DNA of 64,000 bases from Akkermansiaceae bacterium (GTDB taxonomy: Bacteria; Verrucomicrobiota; Verrucomicrobiia; Verrucomicrobiales; Akkermansiaceae). Position numbers and translations under genes: made by a program. The notes under the pieces were generated by a model. That model was not told the DNA's origin. It did not search any database and was given only the letters and a program-made list of their open reading frames with translations. The stretch covers positions 1 to 64,000 of the forward strand of contig JACKPZ010000001.1 of NCBI GenBank assembly GCA_024233135.1, in the 5' to 3' direction. Each line of letters opens with the position of its first letter. The stretch's first letter is position 1. Positions 22,679 through 31,507 of this stretch are shown here, in pieces.

Positions 22679-23695
22679 TCAGGCCCGCGGCGCGAGCATC
22701 GGGATGGCGGTGCCCGGATGGTCCATCGCCGCCTTGTTGCCGTATTGCATCCAGCGGTAGGCGACCACGGCCGCCAACCATATGATCGGAAGGACGACGA
22801 AAACTCCGACAATGCAAGCGAGCAGACCCGCGATCGTCAGGAGGAATCCGAAGAGCGCGAGAACGAAAAGATTCACCCGGTTGTTGGTGGTGATCGAAGA
22901 ACTGTATTTGAACGAGTCGATCACCCCCAGGTCCTTGTCGACGATGGCATTCATGTATTGGCCGAATCGAAGCGCCAGATAAACGCCCGGCACGATCAGC
23001 AGGAGAAACCCGATGGCGACCATCAATCCGAAAAGAATCGAAGCTCCGAACGCCTTCAACAGCTTGCTCCCCTCTCCGAACAGCATGCCGACCGTCGCCT
23101 CCCGGCCCGAGACGATGTTGAGAGCGATTCTCGTCGCCCCGAGACTCAGGAAGGTGGTTACCAGTTGGGTGATGAGTTGGTTCAGGATTTGAAACCAAGC
23201 CGGAGCCGCTTCCTGGGTCAGCTGTCGGGTTTCGGGGTCGATTTGAAACTGGGAGCCGCCCATCACGAGGAACCCGATCACTCCGATGACCATCCCCACC
23301 CCCATCATGATCCCGACGTAGACCAACCCGGTGAGCACAATGGTCGCCACGTTGCGTTTCGTCAGCTCCCAGCCGCGCTTGATGCAGGCCGCGGCGTCGA
23401 AAGGCTGGCTGCCCGGGACGATTTCCGCGAGCTCGCCGGCAGCGGTGGATAGCTCCGCTGCCTCGTTCCAGCCGGTCTGCGGAGCGGCGTAGGGGTTGGA
23501 CGGATCGGCCACCGGCGCGGCCGTGGGTTTCCCGAGTCCCTCGACCTGCGCGGCGGGAAGCCAGTCCTTCATCGAGGAGGTCCAGACGAGGTCCTTCTGG
23601 GGATCGATCCCGCCGCTTTCGAGCAGCTCCTTGAGTTTCGACAGGGGCACCGGACCCATCTGCTGGCCGGCTTTTGCGTAGTACCATTCGCTCAT
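22679..23695 (-). CDS. GYF_2 domain membrane protein
   Basis: The 338-residue protein has a GYF_2 domain at residues 1-50 (WYYAKAGQQMGPVPLSKLKELL...LVWTSSMKDWLPA), a Pro/Ala-rich linker with NPYAAPQTG, and a membrane domain with about five or six helices from residue 120 onward. GYF_2 domains probably bind peptides. The membrane part resembles DUF975-like or glycerophosphodiesterase membrane-domain proteins. Such fusions are common in Planctomycetes and Verrucomicrobia and have no known function. It lies upstream of dnaE on the same strand, 80 bases away, and is divergent from rlmN. Confidence 0.8.
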   Translation of the reverse strand: MSEWYYAKAGQQMGPVPLSKLKELLESGGIDPQKDLVWTSSMKDWLPAAQVEGLGKPTAAPVADPSNPYAAPQTGWNEAAELSTAAGELAEIVPGSQPFDAAACIKRGWELTKRNVATIVLTGLVYVGIMMGVGMVIGVIGFLVMGGSQFQIDPETRQLTQEAAPAWFQILNQLITQLVTTFLSLGATRIALNIVSGREATVGMLFGEGSKLLKAFGASILFGLMVAIGFLLLIVPGVYLALRFGQYMNAIVDKDLGVIDSFKYSSSITTNNRVNLFVLALFGFLLTIAGLLACIVGVFVVLPIIWLAAVVAYRWMQYGNKAAMDHPGTAIPMLAPRA

Positions 23696-23792
23696 GCTGC
23701 GCCCGGCCTAGCAGACCAGCAACGAAAAGCAAGCCCGCCGGACCCTCGCCGATCCGGCTTGCGCGGCGGCGGGAGGCGCGATTCATTCCCGC

Positions 23793-24869
23793 ATGTCCGT
23801 CGCCGCCGAGCCCCGGTCCCTGCACGATCTCGGGTTTCCCGCGGTCGAGGAGGCGCTTGAGTCGGACGGCGTTTCGCGTTTCCACGCCAAGGCTCTGTGG
23901 CGCGCGGTGCACCGCGCTTCGCTGGCCGACCTTGCGGACGCACCGTTTCTCCCGCCGCTCCGCAAATGGTTGGACCTCAATGTGGGTGAAGGAAAACCGT
24001 ATTTCCTCGATGTGCCGGAGCTCGCCGACGAGATCCCGAGCGCGGACGGCCTGACGCGGAAATTCCTGCTGCGGCTACGCGACGGGCAGACGATCGAGAC
24101 CGTGCTGATGGGCTACGACAACCGCCACACCGTCTGCGTGAGCACCCAGGCAGGCTGCGCGATGGGCTGCGTGTTCTGCGCCACGGGCCAGATGGGCTTC
24201 GCCCGGCATCTGCGGCCCGGCGAGATCATCGCCCAGGTGCACCACGCACGCCGCGCCTTGGCGGCGAGCCACCCGGGCCGCCGCCTGCGCAACCTCGTCA
24301 TGATGGGCATGGGCGAACCGCTCCACAACAGCGACGCCGTGCTCGCCTCGCTCGACACGATCTCGGACGTCCGCGGCATCGGCATCGGCCCGTCGAAGAT
24401 CGCCATCAGCACCGTCGGAGTGGTCCCAGGCATCCTGCGGCTCGCGGAAACCAACAGCCCGTATCGTCTGGCCGTCAGCCTGCACGGTTCGACGGAGGAG
24501 GAACGCTCCGCCCTCGTGCCCGCGAGCAAACGCTGGTCGCTCGCGGAGTTGATCGCCGCCTGCCGCCGCTACGGAGAACTCACCGGCAAACGGATTTTCT
24601 TCGAGTGGACACTCATCGAAGGGAAAAACGACAACCCGGACACCGCCCGGCGGCTTGCCGCGCTGCTTCATGGCATCGACGCCCACGTCAACCTGATCCC
24701 CCTCAACCCCACGGCCGGCTACGAAGGCTCGTCGAGCCGCGCGGGCGACGAGTTCCAGCGCGTCCTGCTCGCGGCGGGCATCCCATGTACTTTCCGCCAG
24801 CGGCGGGGGATCGACGTCGCCGCGGGCTGCGGAATGCTGAAGGCGAGCAGGCTGCAGCGCTCCCGATGA
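23793..24869 (+). CDS. rlmN: 23S rRNA (adenine(2503)-C(2))-methyltransferase
   Basis: The 358-residue radical-SAM enzyme methylates A2503 of 23S rRNA (and possibly A37 of some tRNAs). The radical-SAM cluster is Cys122-x3-Cys126-x2-Cys129 (QAGCAMGCVFCATG). The two catalytic Cys equivalents are Cys115 and Cys346 in the terminal AAGCGML. The GEPL motif (MMGMGEPLHN) is present. All essential residues are in place and the length is typical. The gene is monocistronic and sits just upstream of the regulatory region of the TPS operon. Confidence 0.95.
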   Translation: MSVAAEPRSLHDLGFPAVEEALESDGVSRFHAKALWRAVHRASLADLADAPFLPPLRKWLDLNVGEGKPYFLDVPELADEIPSADGLTRKFLLRLRDGQTIETVLMGYDNRHTVCVSTQAGCAMGCVFCATGQMGFARHLRPGEIIAQVHHARRALAASHPGRRLRNLVMMGMGEPLHNSDAVLASLDTISDVRGIGIGPSKIAISTVGVVPGILRLAETNSPYRLAVSLHGSTEEERSALVPASKRWSLAELIAACRRYGELTGKRIFFEWTLIEGKNDNPDTARRLAALLHGIDAHVNLIPLNPTAGYEGSSSRAGDEFQRVLLAAGIPCTFRQRRGIDVAAGCGMLKASRLQRSR

Positions 24870-24905
24870 CGCGTTTTACGGTTTTGTAACAATCCGCCCG
24901 GCCGA

Positions 24906-24925
24906 TTGTGACACGATCGTCACAA
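24906..24925. promoter_or_regulatory. 20-bp palindromic operator upstream of the TPS operon
   Basis: TTGTGAC (24906-24912) and GTCACAA (24919-24925) form a perfect 7-bp inverted repeat with a 6-base spacer. This is the geometry of a dimeric regulator site. The centre is 77 bases upstream of the TpsB start. A TGTGAC-N6-GTCACA copy with the same spacing occurs at 49100-49117. A second small palindrome TTGTAACAA is at 24884-24892. The regulator is unknown; the site resembles but does not match the CRP consensus (whose TGTGA...TCACA spacing is 6 rather than 8). Confidence 0.55.
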
Positions 24926-24992
24926 CAGCCACCTTGAGGGACAGAGGACACCGCGGAATAAGACCGCTCGCACCCCGCCGGGGCTGTCCCGA

Positions 24993-26609
24993 ATGCTCTC
25001 CTACTCCGTCCATTCCGCCAACCTGCCCACACGATTCCGCTGCATCGCGGCGTGCTGCGGATGGGCGATCACGGCATCGGTCTGCACGACGCAAAGCGCG
25101 GACGCCCAGCAAGACCTGCTGAAGTTCTACGTCCGGTCTTACAAGGTCAGCGGAAACTCGAAACTTTCGAAAACCGAGATCGAGTCCGCAGTCTATCCGT
25201 TCATGGGTCCGGGCCGGTCACCGGACGACGTGGAACAAGCGCGTCAGGCACTTGAAAAGGCGTTTCAGGAAAAGGGCTATCAAACCGTTTCCGTAAGCGT
25301 CCCGGACCAGGATCCGCGGCGCGGCATCATCCGGCTCGAAGTCACCGAAGGAAAAGTCGCGCGTGTCCGCGTCACCGGATCACGGTGGTTCCTTCCCAGC
25401 CGGATCAAACGCGAACTGCCGTCCATTGCCGAGGGATCGGTCCCGGACTTCGAGCGGGTCGGCAGGGAAATGGTGGCGGTGAACCGCATGGCGGACCGCC
25501 GGATCACCCCCGAAGTCCGTCCAGGCGCCGAACCGGGAAGCATCGAGGTTGATCTGAATGTCGAGGACAAACTGCCTCTCCACGGTTCCTTCGAGTTCAA
25601 CAACCGCTACAGCGCCGGCACCACACCTTGGCGCATCAACGGAGCGCTCAGCTATGGAAATCTTTTCCAACTCGGCCACACCCTCTCGCTCAATGCACAG
25701 ATCGCGCCCGAAAACACCGATGACGGACTTGTCTATTCCGCATCCTATCTCGCGCGCGTCTCCGAAGATCTCACCCTGATGCTCCAGGGCACCCGTCAGG
25801 ACAGCGACATCAGCACGCTCGGTGGCGCCGCCGTCGCCGGCAAGGGTGAGATCATCGGCGTCCGCGCGATGTTCGACCTGCCCACAACCCCGATGTTCTA
25901 CCAGTCGATCAACCTCGGCATCGACTACAAGTCCTTCGACGAGGATCTCAACGTCAGCAAACAGACGGTCAGCTCGCCCATCGAATACTATCCGATCAGC
26001 GCGAACTACTACGCCACCTGGATGGCGGAAGATCATTTCACCGAGTTCAACACCTCGCTCACCGCCCACCTGCGCGGCATGGGCAGCGACGAGAACGACT
26101 ACGCGAACAAGCGCTACAATGCCTCCGGAAGCTTCATCTATCTCCGCGGCGACGCCTCGCACACCCACGACATCAAGGGTGGGGCCCAGGTTTTCGGCAA
26201 GATTCAGGGCCAGGTCGCGAACCAGCCGCTGATCAACAACGAGCAGATCTCCGGCGGCGGCCTCGGCACCGTCCGCGGATACCTCGAAGCCACCGCCCTG
26301 GGGGACAACGGCGTGTTCGGCACGCTTGAATACCGGACTCCCACCCTCATCGGGCGCGGGGAAACCAGCGCCAACCCCGCCAACGAGTGGCGCTTCCACG
26401 CTTTCGCGGACGCGGGGCTCGTCGGAATCTACGATCCCCTTCCCGGCCAGAAGAAACGAACCGGTCTTTCCAGCGTCGGCATCGGCAGCCGTGCCACCGT
26501 GAAGGAACACTTCCACGGTTCCGTCGATGTCGCCGTCCCGCTCATTGAACAGCCCGACGCCAATGACGGCGATGTCCGCGTCACCTTCCGTGGTTGGGCG
26601 GATTTCTAA
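24993..26609 (+). CDS. TpsB-type outer-membrane transporter (ShlB/FhaC/HecB family)
   Basis: The 538-residue protein has an N-terminal export signal (to about residue 38). A first POTRA domain (about 44-120, FYVRSYKVSGNSKLSKTEIE...) and a second (about 125-195) follow, then a C-terminal 16-strand-type barrel carrying the L6-loop motif VRGY (427-430) in GLGTVRGYLE. TpsB proteins sit in the outer membrane, recognise the TPS domain of a partner through POTRA and secrete it. The gene is the first of the nine-gene operon and its presumed partner is the exoprotein at 33086. The start gives a plausible but slightly long signal. The last residues (FRGWADF) end in Phe, as in outer-membrane barrels. 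Confidence 0.92.
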   Translation: MLSYSVHSANLPTRFRCIAACCGWAITASVCTTQSADAQQDLLKFYVRSYKVSGNSKLSKTEIESAVYPFMGPGRSPDDVEQARQALEKAFQEKGYQTVSVSVPDQDPRRGIIRLEVTEGKVARVRVTGSRWFLPSRIKRELPSIAEGSVPDFERVGREMVAVNRMADRRITPEVRPGAEPGSIEVDLNVEDKLPLHGSFEFNNRYSAGTTPWRINGALSYGNLFQLGHTLSLNAQIAPENTDDGLVYSASYLARVSEDLTLMLQGTRQDSDISTLGGAAVAGKGEIIGVRAMFDLPTTPMFYQSINLGIDYKSFDEDLNVSKQTVSSPIEYYPISANYYATWMAEDHFTEFNTSLTAHLRGMGSDENDYANKRYNASGSFIYLRGDASHTHDIKGGAQVFGKIQGQVANQPLINNEQISGGGLGTVRGYLEATALGDNGVFGTLEYRTPTLIGRGETSANPANEWRFHAFADAGLVGIYDPLPGQKKRTGLSSVGIGSRATVKEHFHGSVDVAVPLIEQPDANDGDVRVTFRGWADF

Positions 26610-26637
26610 CTCACTCATATCTCCCGAAGCACTTCAC

Positions 26638-28470
26638 ATGAACCGCATGCGCATCCTCGCCGGCGTCCTCGCCGCCACCCTCAGCACCGGAATCGCCCGC
26701 GGCGAAGACGCGGCATGGTGGGACAAATCATGGACCAGCCGCCAGAAACTCAACTTCGACACCAGCGACCTCGGCGGAGACGCGGGCGAATCGACGGTGC
26801 TTGTCCGGCTCTATGACGGAAACTTCCAGTTCGCCCTGGCCCGCGAGGACGGCAGCGACATCCGGATCGTCGCCGCCGATGGCAAGACCGTCCTTCCCCA
26901 CCAGATCGAGAGTTATGACAACCTGCTCAACGAGGCATACCTGTGGGTCAAGATTCCGGCGGTGAAGGGCGGAGCGAAGGAACCGTTCACGATTTACTAT
27001 GGAAATCAGGACCCCGCCATGCCCGCGGCCAACAAAGCATCGGACGCTTGGGCGGAGGATCTCGCCGCCGTATTCCACTTCGCGGAACGCGGCGGGTCGC
27101 CCGCCGGCTCCACCGCCAATGCCAACAAATCCTCATCACCTGCCGCCACCGCGGAAGGTTCGCTCATCGGCAGCGGCCTGCGCCTGCTGGGAGCGGCTCC
27201 TGTGTCGATCGACAACTCCCCCGCCCTCGCCTGGGCCGCCGGCCGCGACCTTTCGCTCTCGCTGTGGGTGAAGCCCGCCGCACTCGACACCAACACCGTG
27301 GTCCTCAGTCGCGAGGGAGATGGTTCCTCCTTCCGGCTGCTCCTCGACCAAGGAGCACCCGTCATCGAAATCGGCGGCCAGCGCAGCCCCGCCGGAGCTC
27401 CCGTCGCAGCGGGAGCCTGGACTCATCTCGGCGTCGCGGTTTCCGGCGGCTCGATCCAGCTCTTCATCAATGGCGACGCATACTCCACGCTCCAGGCCCA
27501 ACTTCCGGCGTCGGAGGCCCCGATCGTCCTCGGCGCCGGCCCGGATGGATCCGCGAACCTGAAACCTTTCATCGGCGACCTCGATGAACTGCGCATCGCC
27601 ACCAGCGCCCGCCCCGCGGCATGGATCAAGCTCATGGCCGTGAACCAGGGAGCCACCGACGCCGCCCAGCGCATGATCTCGCTCGACGCCTTCGAAGGTG
27701 GGGAAGAAGGCGGCCACAGCCATGTGCTTGAGCACGTGATGTTGTTCGGCGACATCGCCAACAACATGATGTTCGACGGCTGGATCGCCATCGGCGTCTG
27801 CATCATCATGATCATCGTCGGCTGGACCGTCGCGATCAAAAAATTCTTCTACCTCAACAAGATCGAGCGCGGCAATGCGGAGTTCCTCCGCCAGTGGAAG
27901 AAGATGTCGACCGATCTCACGGCGCTCGACCACAACGACTCGTCGAACGTCAAGTCGATGGGCGGATCCGTGGACGAGGAGGAGCAGGAACTCATGGAGG
28001 ACTCGCCGCTCTACCATATCTATCATATCGGATCCGACGAGATCCGCAACCGCCTCGACAAGTTGAGCGACAAGCTCGACGGCCTGCCGGGCCGCTCGAT
28101 CCAAGCCATCCGCGCCAGCCTCGACGCCGGCCTCGTCCATGAGAACCACCGGCTCACCAACGGTCTCGTTTACCTCACCATCAGTATCGCCGGCGGCCCC
28201 TACGTCGGACTGCTCGGAACGGTCGTCGGCGTGATGATCACCTTCGCCATCATCGCGAAATCCGGCGAGGTAAACGTCAACTCGATCGCTCCGGGCATCG
28301 CGTCCGCGCTGCTCGCCACGGTCGTCGGCCTCATCGTCGCGATCCCCGCCTTGTTCATCTACAGCTACCTGAACAGCCGCATCAAGAACGTCGTCGCCTC
28401 GATGGAGGTCTTCATCGACGAGTTCGTCGCCAAGATGGCCGAGTTCTACCGCCCGACGAACGAAGCCTGA
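26638..28470 (+). CDS. DUF2341-LamG-like/ExbB (MotA/TolQ/ExbB) fusion protein
   Basis: The 610-residue protein has a signal peptide (to about residue 22), a DUF2341 domain (about 24-135, WWDKSWTSRQKLNF...IYYGNQDP), a LamG/concanavalin-like domain (about 165-355), then the proton-channel part: helix 1 at about 381-399, a cytosolic loop, and helices 2 and 3 near 507-535 and 554-580 with GGPYVGLLGTVVGVM. ExbB/TolQ proteins form the inner-membrane proton channel that drives TonB. The large exported N-terminal ligand-binding-like region is absent from standard ExbB. It follows TpsB by 28 bases and precedes ExbD by 35. Fusion to a possible carbohydrate or wall-binding domain may anchor the motor. 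Confidence 0.88.
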   Translation: MNRMRILAGVLAATLSTGIARGEDAAWWDKSWTSRQKLNFDTSDLGGDAGESTVLVRLYDGNFQFALAREDGSDIRIVAADGKTVLPHQIESYDNLLNEAYLWVKIPAVKGGAKEPFTIYYGNQDPAMPAANKASDAWAEDLAAVFHFAERGGSPAGSTANANKSSSPAATAEGSLIGSGLRLLGAAPVSIDNSPALAWAAGRDLSLSLWVKPAALDTNTVVLSREGDGSSFRLLLDQGAPVIEIGGQRSPAGAPVAAGAWTHLGVAVSGGSIQLFINGDAYSTLQAQLPASEAPIVLGAGPDGSANLKPFIGDLDELRIATSARPAAWIKLMAVNQGATDAAQRMISLDAFEGGEEGGHSHVLEHVMLFGDIANNMMFDGWIAIGVCIIMIIVGWTVAIKKFFYLNKIERGNAEFLRQWKKMSTDLTALDHNDSSNVKSMGGSVDEEEQELMEDSPLYHIYHIGSDEIRNRLDKLSDKLDGLPGRSIQAIRASLDAGLVHENHRLTNGLVYLTISIAGGPYVGLLGTVVGVMITFAIIAKSGEVNVNSIAPGIASALLATVVGLIVAIPALFIYSYLNSRIKNVVASMEVFIDEFVAKMAEFYRPTNEA

Positions 28471-28505
28471 TCTTCGGCTTCGCAACACTCCACCATCCAT
28501 TCTCC

Positions 28506-28916
28506 ATGGCATCCGCCGACGACAAGAACTTCGACGACATCAACGTCACCCCGATGGTGGACCTCTATCTGGTACTCCTGCTGATCTTCATCATCATGAC
28601 CACCGCCGGCGTGCAGGGTCTGAAGGTGGACCTTCCGAGCGCGAGCAGCAAGCCCGCCACACAGAAGATGGAGGCGCCGAAAACCCAGGCGATCACCATC
28701 GACTCGAGCGGCAACATCAAGCTCAACGCCATACCGATTTCCTCGCTATCCGATCTGGAGACGAAACTCTCCGCGCTGAATTCGAGCATCCCGGACATGC
28801 CCGTCGTCGTCCGCGGCGACCGCTCGAACCAATATCAACTCATCATGGACGTGCTCGACGTGCTCGGCCGCGTCGGCGTCAACCAGATCGGCCTCGCAAC
28901 CCAAGCCGCCAAGTGA
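28506..28916 (+). CDS. exbD: ExbD/TolR family biopolymer transporter
   Basis: The 136-residue protein has a short cytosolic N-terminus, a single membrane helix near residues 18-42 (MVDLYLVLLLIFIIMTTAG) with the conserved proton-carrying Asp19, and a periplasmic domain. ExbD/TolR pair with ExbB/TolQ to couple the proton gradient to TonB or TolA movement. It sits between the ExbB fusion and the TonB-like gene. The ATG of the TonB-like gene lies 2 bases after the stop, so the three form a coupled module. Confidence 0.93.
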   Translation: MASADDKNFDDINVTPMVDLYLVLLLIFIIMTTAGVQGLKVDLPSASSKPATQKMEAPKTQAITIDSSGNIKLNAIPISSLSDLETKLSALNSSIPDMPVVVRGDRSNQYQLIMDVLDVLGRVGVNQIGLATQAAK

Positions 28917-28918
28917 CC

Positions 28919-29632
28919 ATGGCTGAAGAAACTCACAAAAAAAGGAAGCGGAAGAACAGGGCCAGTCTCGTCCCATGGGTCGTGACCGGCGTCGTCGCCC
29001 TGCTTGTCGCGGGGATCTGGGCGGTGTCAAAGGGCTCCGGCACGAAACGAAGCGCCGTCGCCAAGGATGAGGTGGTCAGCATCGTCCTCCCACCTCCTCC
29101 TCCGCCGCCCCCGCCCCCGAAGGAGGAACCGCCGCCCCCGGAGGAAGAAGCTCCACCGGAGGAAGAGGAGATGTTGGTTCAGGAGGAAGTGATGGAAGAC
29201 GAACAACCGCCCGACGAGGCCCCACCCGAACTACCCTCCGAAGATCTCAGCACCGGCATTACCGGCGGAAACGGTCCGGACCTCGGCCTTTCCAGCGGAA
29301 ACCGGAACGGACGCATTGGAAACAACGGCCCGCGCCGCAATGCATCCAAATACGGCTGGTACGCCGCCAAGGTTCAATCCACCATCGCCGACGCGTTGCG
29401 CGGCAACCCGAAGACCCGCAACGCGAGATTTTCCAGCCTCACCGTCCGCATCTGGGCGGACTCCTCCGGACGCATCACCCGGGTCCAGCTCGTCGGCACA
29501 TCGGGCGACCCTTCCATTGACCAGGCGATCCGCAGCAACGCGCTCGCCGGCCTCCAACTCACCCAAGGGCCACCCGAAGGCATGCCGATGCCGATCAATC
29601 TCCGCATCCAGGCACGCCGGCCCCAGAGCTGA
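28919..29632 (+). CDS. TonB-like energy transducer
   Basis: The 237-residue protein has a basic N-terminus, one membrane helix (about 18-37), and a Pro/Glu-rich periplasmic rod (nine consecutive Pro followed by KEEPPPPEEEAPPEEEE near 58-86). A C-terminal TonB/TolA-like domain covers about 145-237 (YGWYAAKVQSTIADALRG...). TonB transmits ExbB-ExbD energy to outer-membrane proteins. The rod is acidic rather than the usual EP/KP mix, and the helix lacks the S-x3-H motif of E. coli TonB. No TonB-dependent receptor is nearby; its client may be the TpsB or the porin-like protein. The ATG at 28919 is preferred over a GTG at 28913. Confidence 0.85.
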   Translation: MAEETHKKRKRKNRASLVPWVVTGVVALLVAGIWAVSKGSGTKRSAVAKDEVVSIVLPPPPPPPPPPKEEPPPPEEEAPPEEEEMLVQEEVMEDEQPPDEAPPELPSEDLSTGITGGNGPDLGLSSGNRNGRIGNNGPRRNASKYGWYAAKVQSTIADALRGNPKTRNARFSSLTVRIWADSSGRITRVQLVGTSGDPSIDQAIRSNALAGLQLTQGPPEGMPMPINLRIQARRPQS

Positions 29633-29655
29633 TCACCGCTTTTCCGCATTTCACC

Positions 29656-31488
29656 ATGTCATCACTCCGACACCCTCGCCTCACCGCGTTGTTTCTTTCC
29701 GCCTTCCTAACGGCCCCCGCCCTCGCACAGGACGAGGAAACCACGGCCGCAACCACTGACCTCAAGGATTCCCTCGATCCGGTGCTTGAAACTCCCCTGC
29801 CGGACAATCTTCCGAAGCCCACCGAAACGGAACAAGCGGTTCCATCCACCGAACCATCGACGAACGTTACAATCAACCTGATCCACAGGCTCGTGGCGAA
29901 GGGCATCCTCACCCAAGCCGAAGCCGCGGAGATGATCCAGCAGGCGGAAGCCGATGCAGCCGCCGCACAGCGGGCCCAGGAAGAGGCCGAGATCGCCGCG
30001 CTGCCGCCGGAGCCGAGTGCCGAGGAGGAGATGAGCATCAACTACATCCCCGAGGTCGTCCGCAACCAGATGCGCGACCAGATCCAGCAGGAACTGATGG
30101 CCCAGGCCCGCGAGGAGCAGTGGGGAAAAAATACGGCACCAGATTGGACATCGAAGTTCCGTCCCTTCGGCGACATCCGCACGCGCTACGAGGCGATCTG
30201 GTTCCCGGATGGAAACGACAACACCGGCGCCTTCCCGAACTTCAACGCCATCAATACCGGTGCCCCGTTCGATACATCCGGCACTCAGTTCTCGCCTCAA
30301 TACAATGTCGATCAAGATCGCGAACGGGCACGGCTGCGCGCCCGCTTCGGAACCGACATCATGCTCGGCCAAGGCGTGAACGGCGGCATCCGCCTCGCCA
30401 CCGGCAATGACAACTCGCCGACATCCACCAACCAGACCATGGGCGGCAGCGGCGGGAATTTCAGCAAATACGGCATCTGGCTCGACCGGGCGTTTCTCAG
30501 TTACGACGCGGGCCCTGGCGACGGCGAGGAACTCGTCTTCTCCATCGGCCGCTTCGACAATCCGTTCTTCTCGACCGACCTGATGTGGGACGACGACCTC
30601 GCCTTCGACGGCATCGGGGTGAAGGGACGGGTTCGATTGTCCGACTGCCTGCACACGTTCTTCGCCGCCGGCTATTTCCCGGTCTACAACACGGATCTCA
30701 ATTTCGCATCCAACCAGCCGTCGAAATTCGACAGCACCGACAAATACCTCGGCGGCGCGCAACTAGGCTTCGAGTGGAAACCGCTGGAGGACCTGACAAC
30801 CAAATTCGCCGTCGCGTGGTATGACTACAGCCGCGTGCAGGGCGAGCTCTCCTCGCCCTACATCCCGCTCACCTCGAGTGACGCCGGAGATACCGACGGC
30901 ACCCGCCCTTCCTTCGCCCAGCGCGGCAACACCTACATGGCGCTGCGCAACATCGACAACAGCACGTCCGCGAATGACTTCGGAAACAAATACCAATATC
31001 AATACTACGGACTCGCTTCCGACTTCCAGAACCTGACGGTCACCGGCCGCGCCGACTACGACGGCTTCGACCCGGTGCGCCTCTCATTCATCGGGGAAGC
31101 CACCAAGAACCTCGCGTGGGACAAGAGCGCCATCAACGCGATGGCCGTCAACAACCGCGGCCCGTCGTCCACCGGCATCGGCGCTTACGAAGGTGGAGAC
31201 ACCGCATGGAACGTGATGTTTCTCGTCGGAAATCCGGCGCTTGAAAAGTTCGGCGACTGGCAGGCGGGGGTCGGCTACCGCTATGTCGAGTCCGACGCGG
31301 TGGTGGACGCATTCACCGACTCCGACTTCGGCGCGGGTGGCACCAACGTGCAGGGGTTCACCCTCGGCGGATTCATGGCCCTCACCGACTCGCTGCGCGC
31401 CGGACTGCGCTGGATGAGCGCCGACGAGATCGCCGGCCCGCCGCTTTCCTCCGACATCCTCCAGGTCGACCTCAGCGCGAAGTTCTAA
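29656..31488 (+). CDS. Porin-like outer-membrane beta-barrel protein
   Basis: The 610-residue protein has a signal peptide ending near ALAQ (residue 25), an acidic linker, a short helical segment (about 75-150, EAAEMIQQAEADAAAAQRAQ...), then a beta-rich barrel with RTRYEAIWFPDG, alternating hydrophobic strands and Gly/Asn/Asp-rich loops. It ends in Phe (LQVDLSAKF), the hallmark of Bam-inserted barrels. It resembles 'putative porin' families of Gram-negative bacteria; a helical periplasmic segment before the barrel is common in these. Its place inside the TPS operon, between TonB and the chaperones, suggests a dedicated role such as an extra export gate or a target of TonB. Confidence 0.75.
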   Translation: MSSLRHPRLTALFLSAFLTAPALAQDEETTAATTDLKDSLDPVLETPLPDNLPKPTETEQAVPSTEPSTNVTINLIHRLVAKGILTQAEAAEMIQQAEADAAAAQRAQEEAEIAALPPEPSAEEEMSINYIPEVVRNQMRDQIQQELMAQAREEQWGKNTAPDWTSKFRPFGDIRTRYEAIWFPDGNDNTGAFPNFNAINTGAPFDTSGTQFSPQYNVDQDRERARLRARFGTDIMLGQGVNGGIRLATGNDNSPTSTNQTMGGSGGNFSKYGIWLDRAFLSYDAGPGDGEELVFSIGRFDNPFFSTDLMWDDDLAFDGIGVKGRVRLSDCLHTFFAAGYFPVYNTDLNFASNQPSKFDSTDKYLGGAQLGFEWKPLEDLTTKFAVAWYDYSRVQGELSSPYIPLTSSDAGDTDGTRPSFAQRGNTYMALRNIDNSTSANDFGNKYQYQYYGLASDFQNLTVTGRADYDGFDPVRLSFIGEATKNLAWDKSAINAMAVNNRGPSSTGIGAYEGGDTAWNVMFLVGNPALEKFGDWQAGVGYRYVESDAVVDAFTDSDFGAGGTNVQGFTLGGFMALTDSLRAGLRWMSADEIAGPPLSSDILQVDLSAKF

Positions 31489-31507
31489 CATAGATCATTC
31501 TTCTGTC

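Noticed and set aside
24906..24925. Direct assignment of the palindrome as a CRP site
   Set aside because: The TGTGA and TCACA halves are separated by 8 bases, not the 6 of the E. coli consensus, so only a CRP-like regulator can be suggested.
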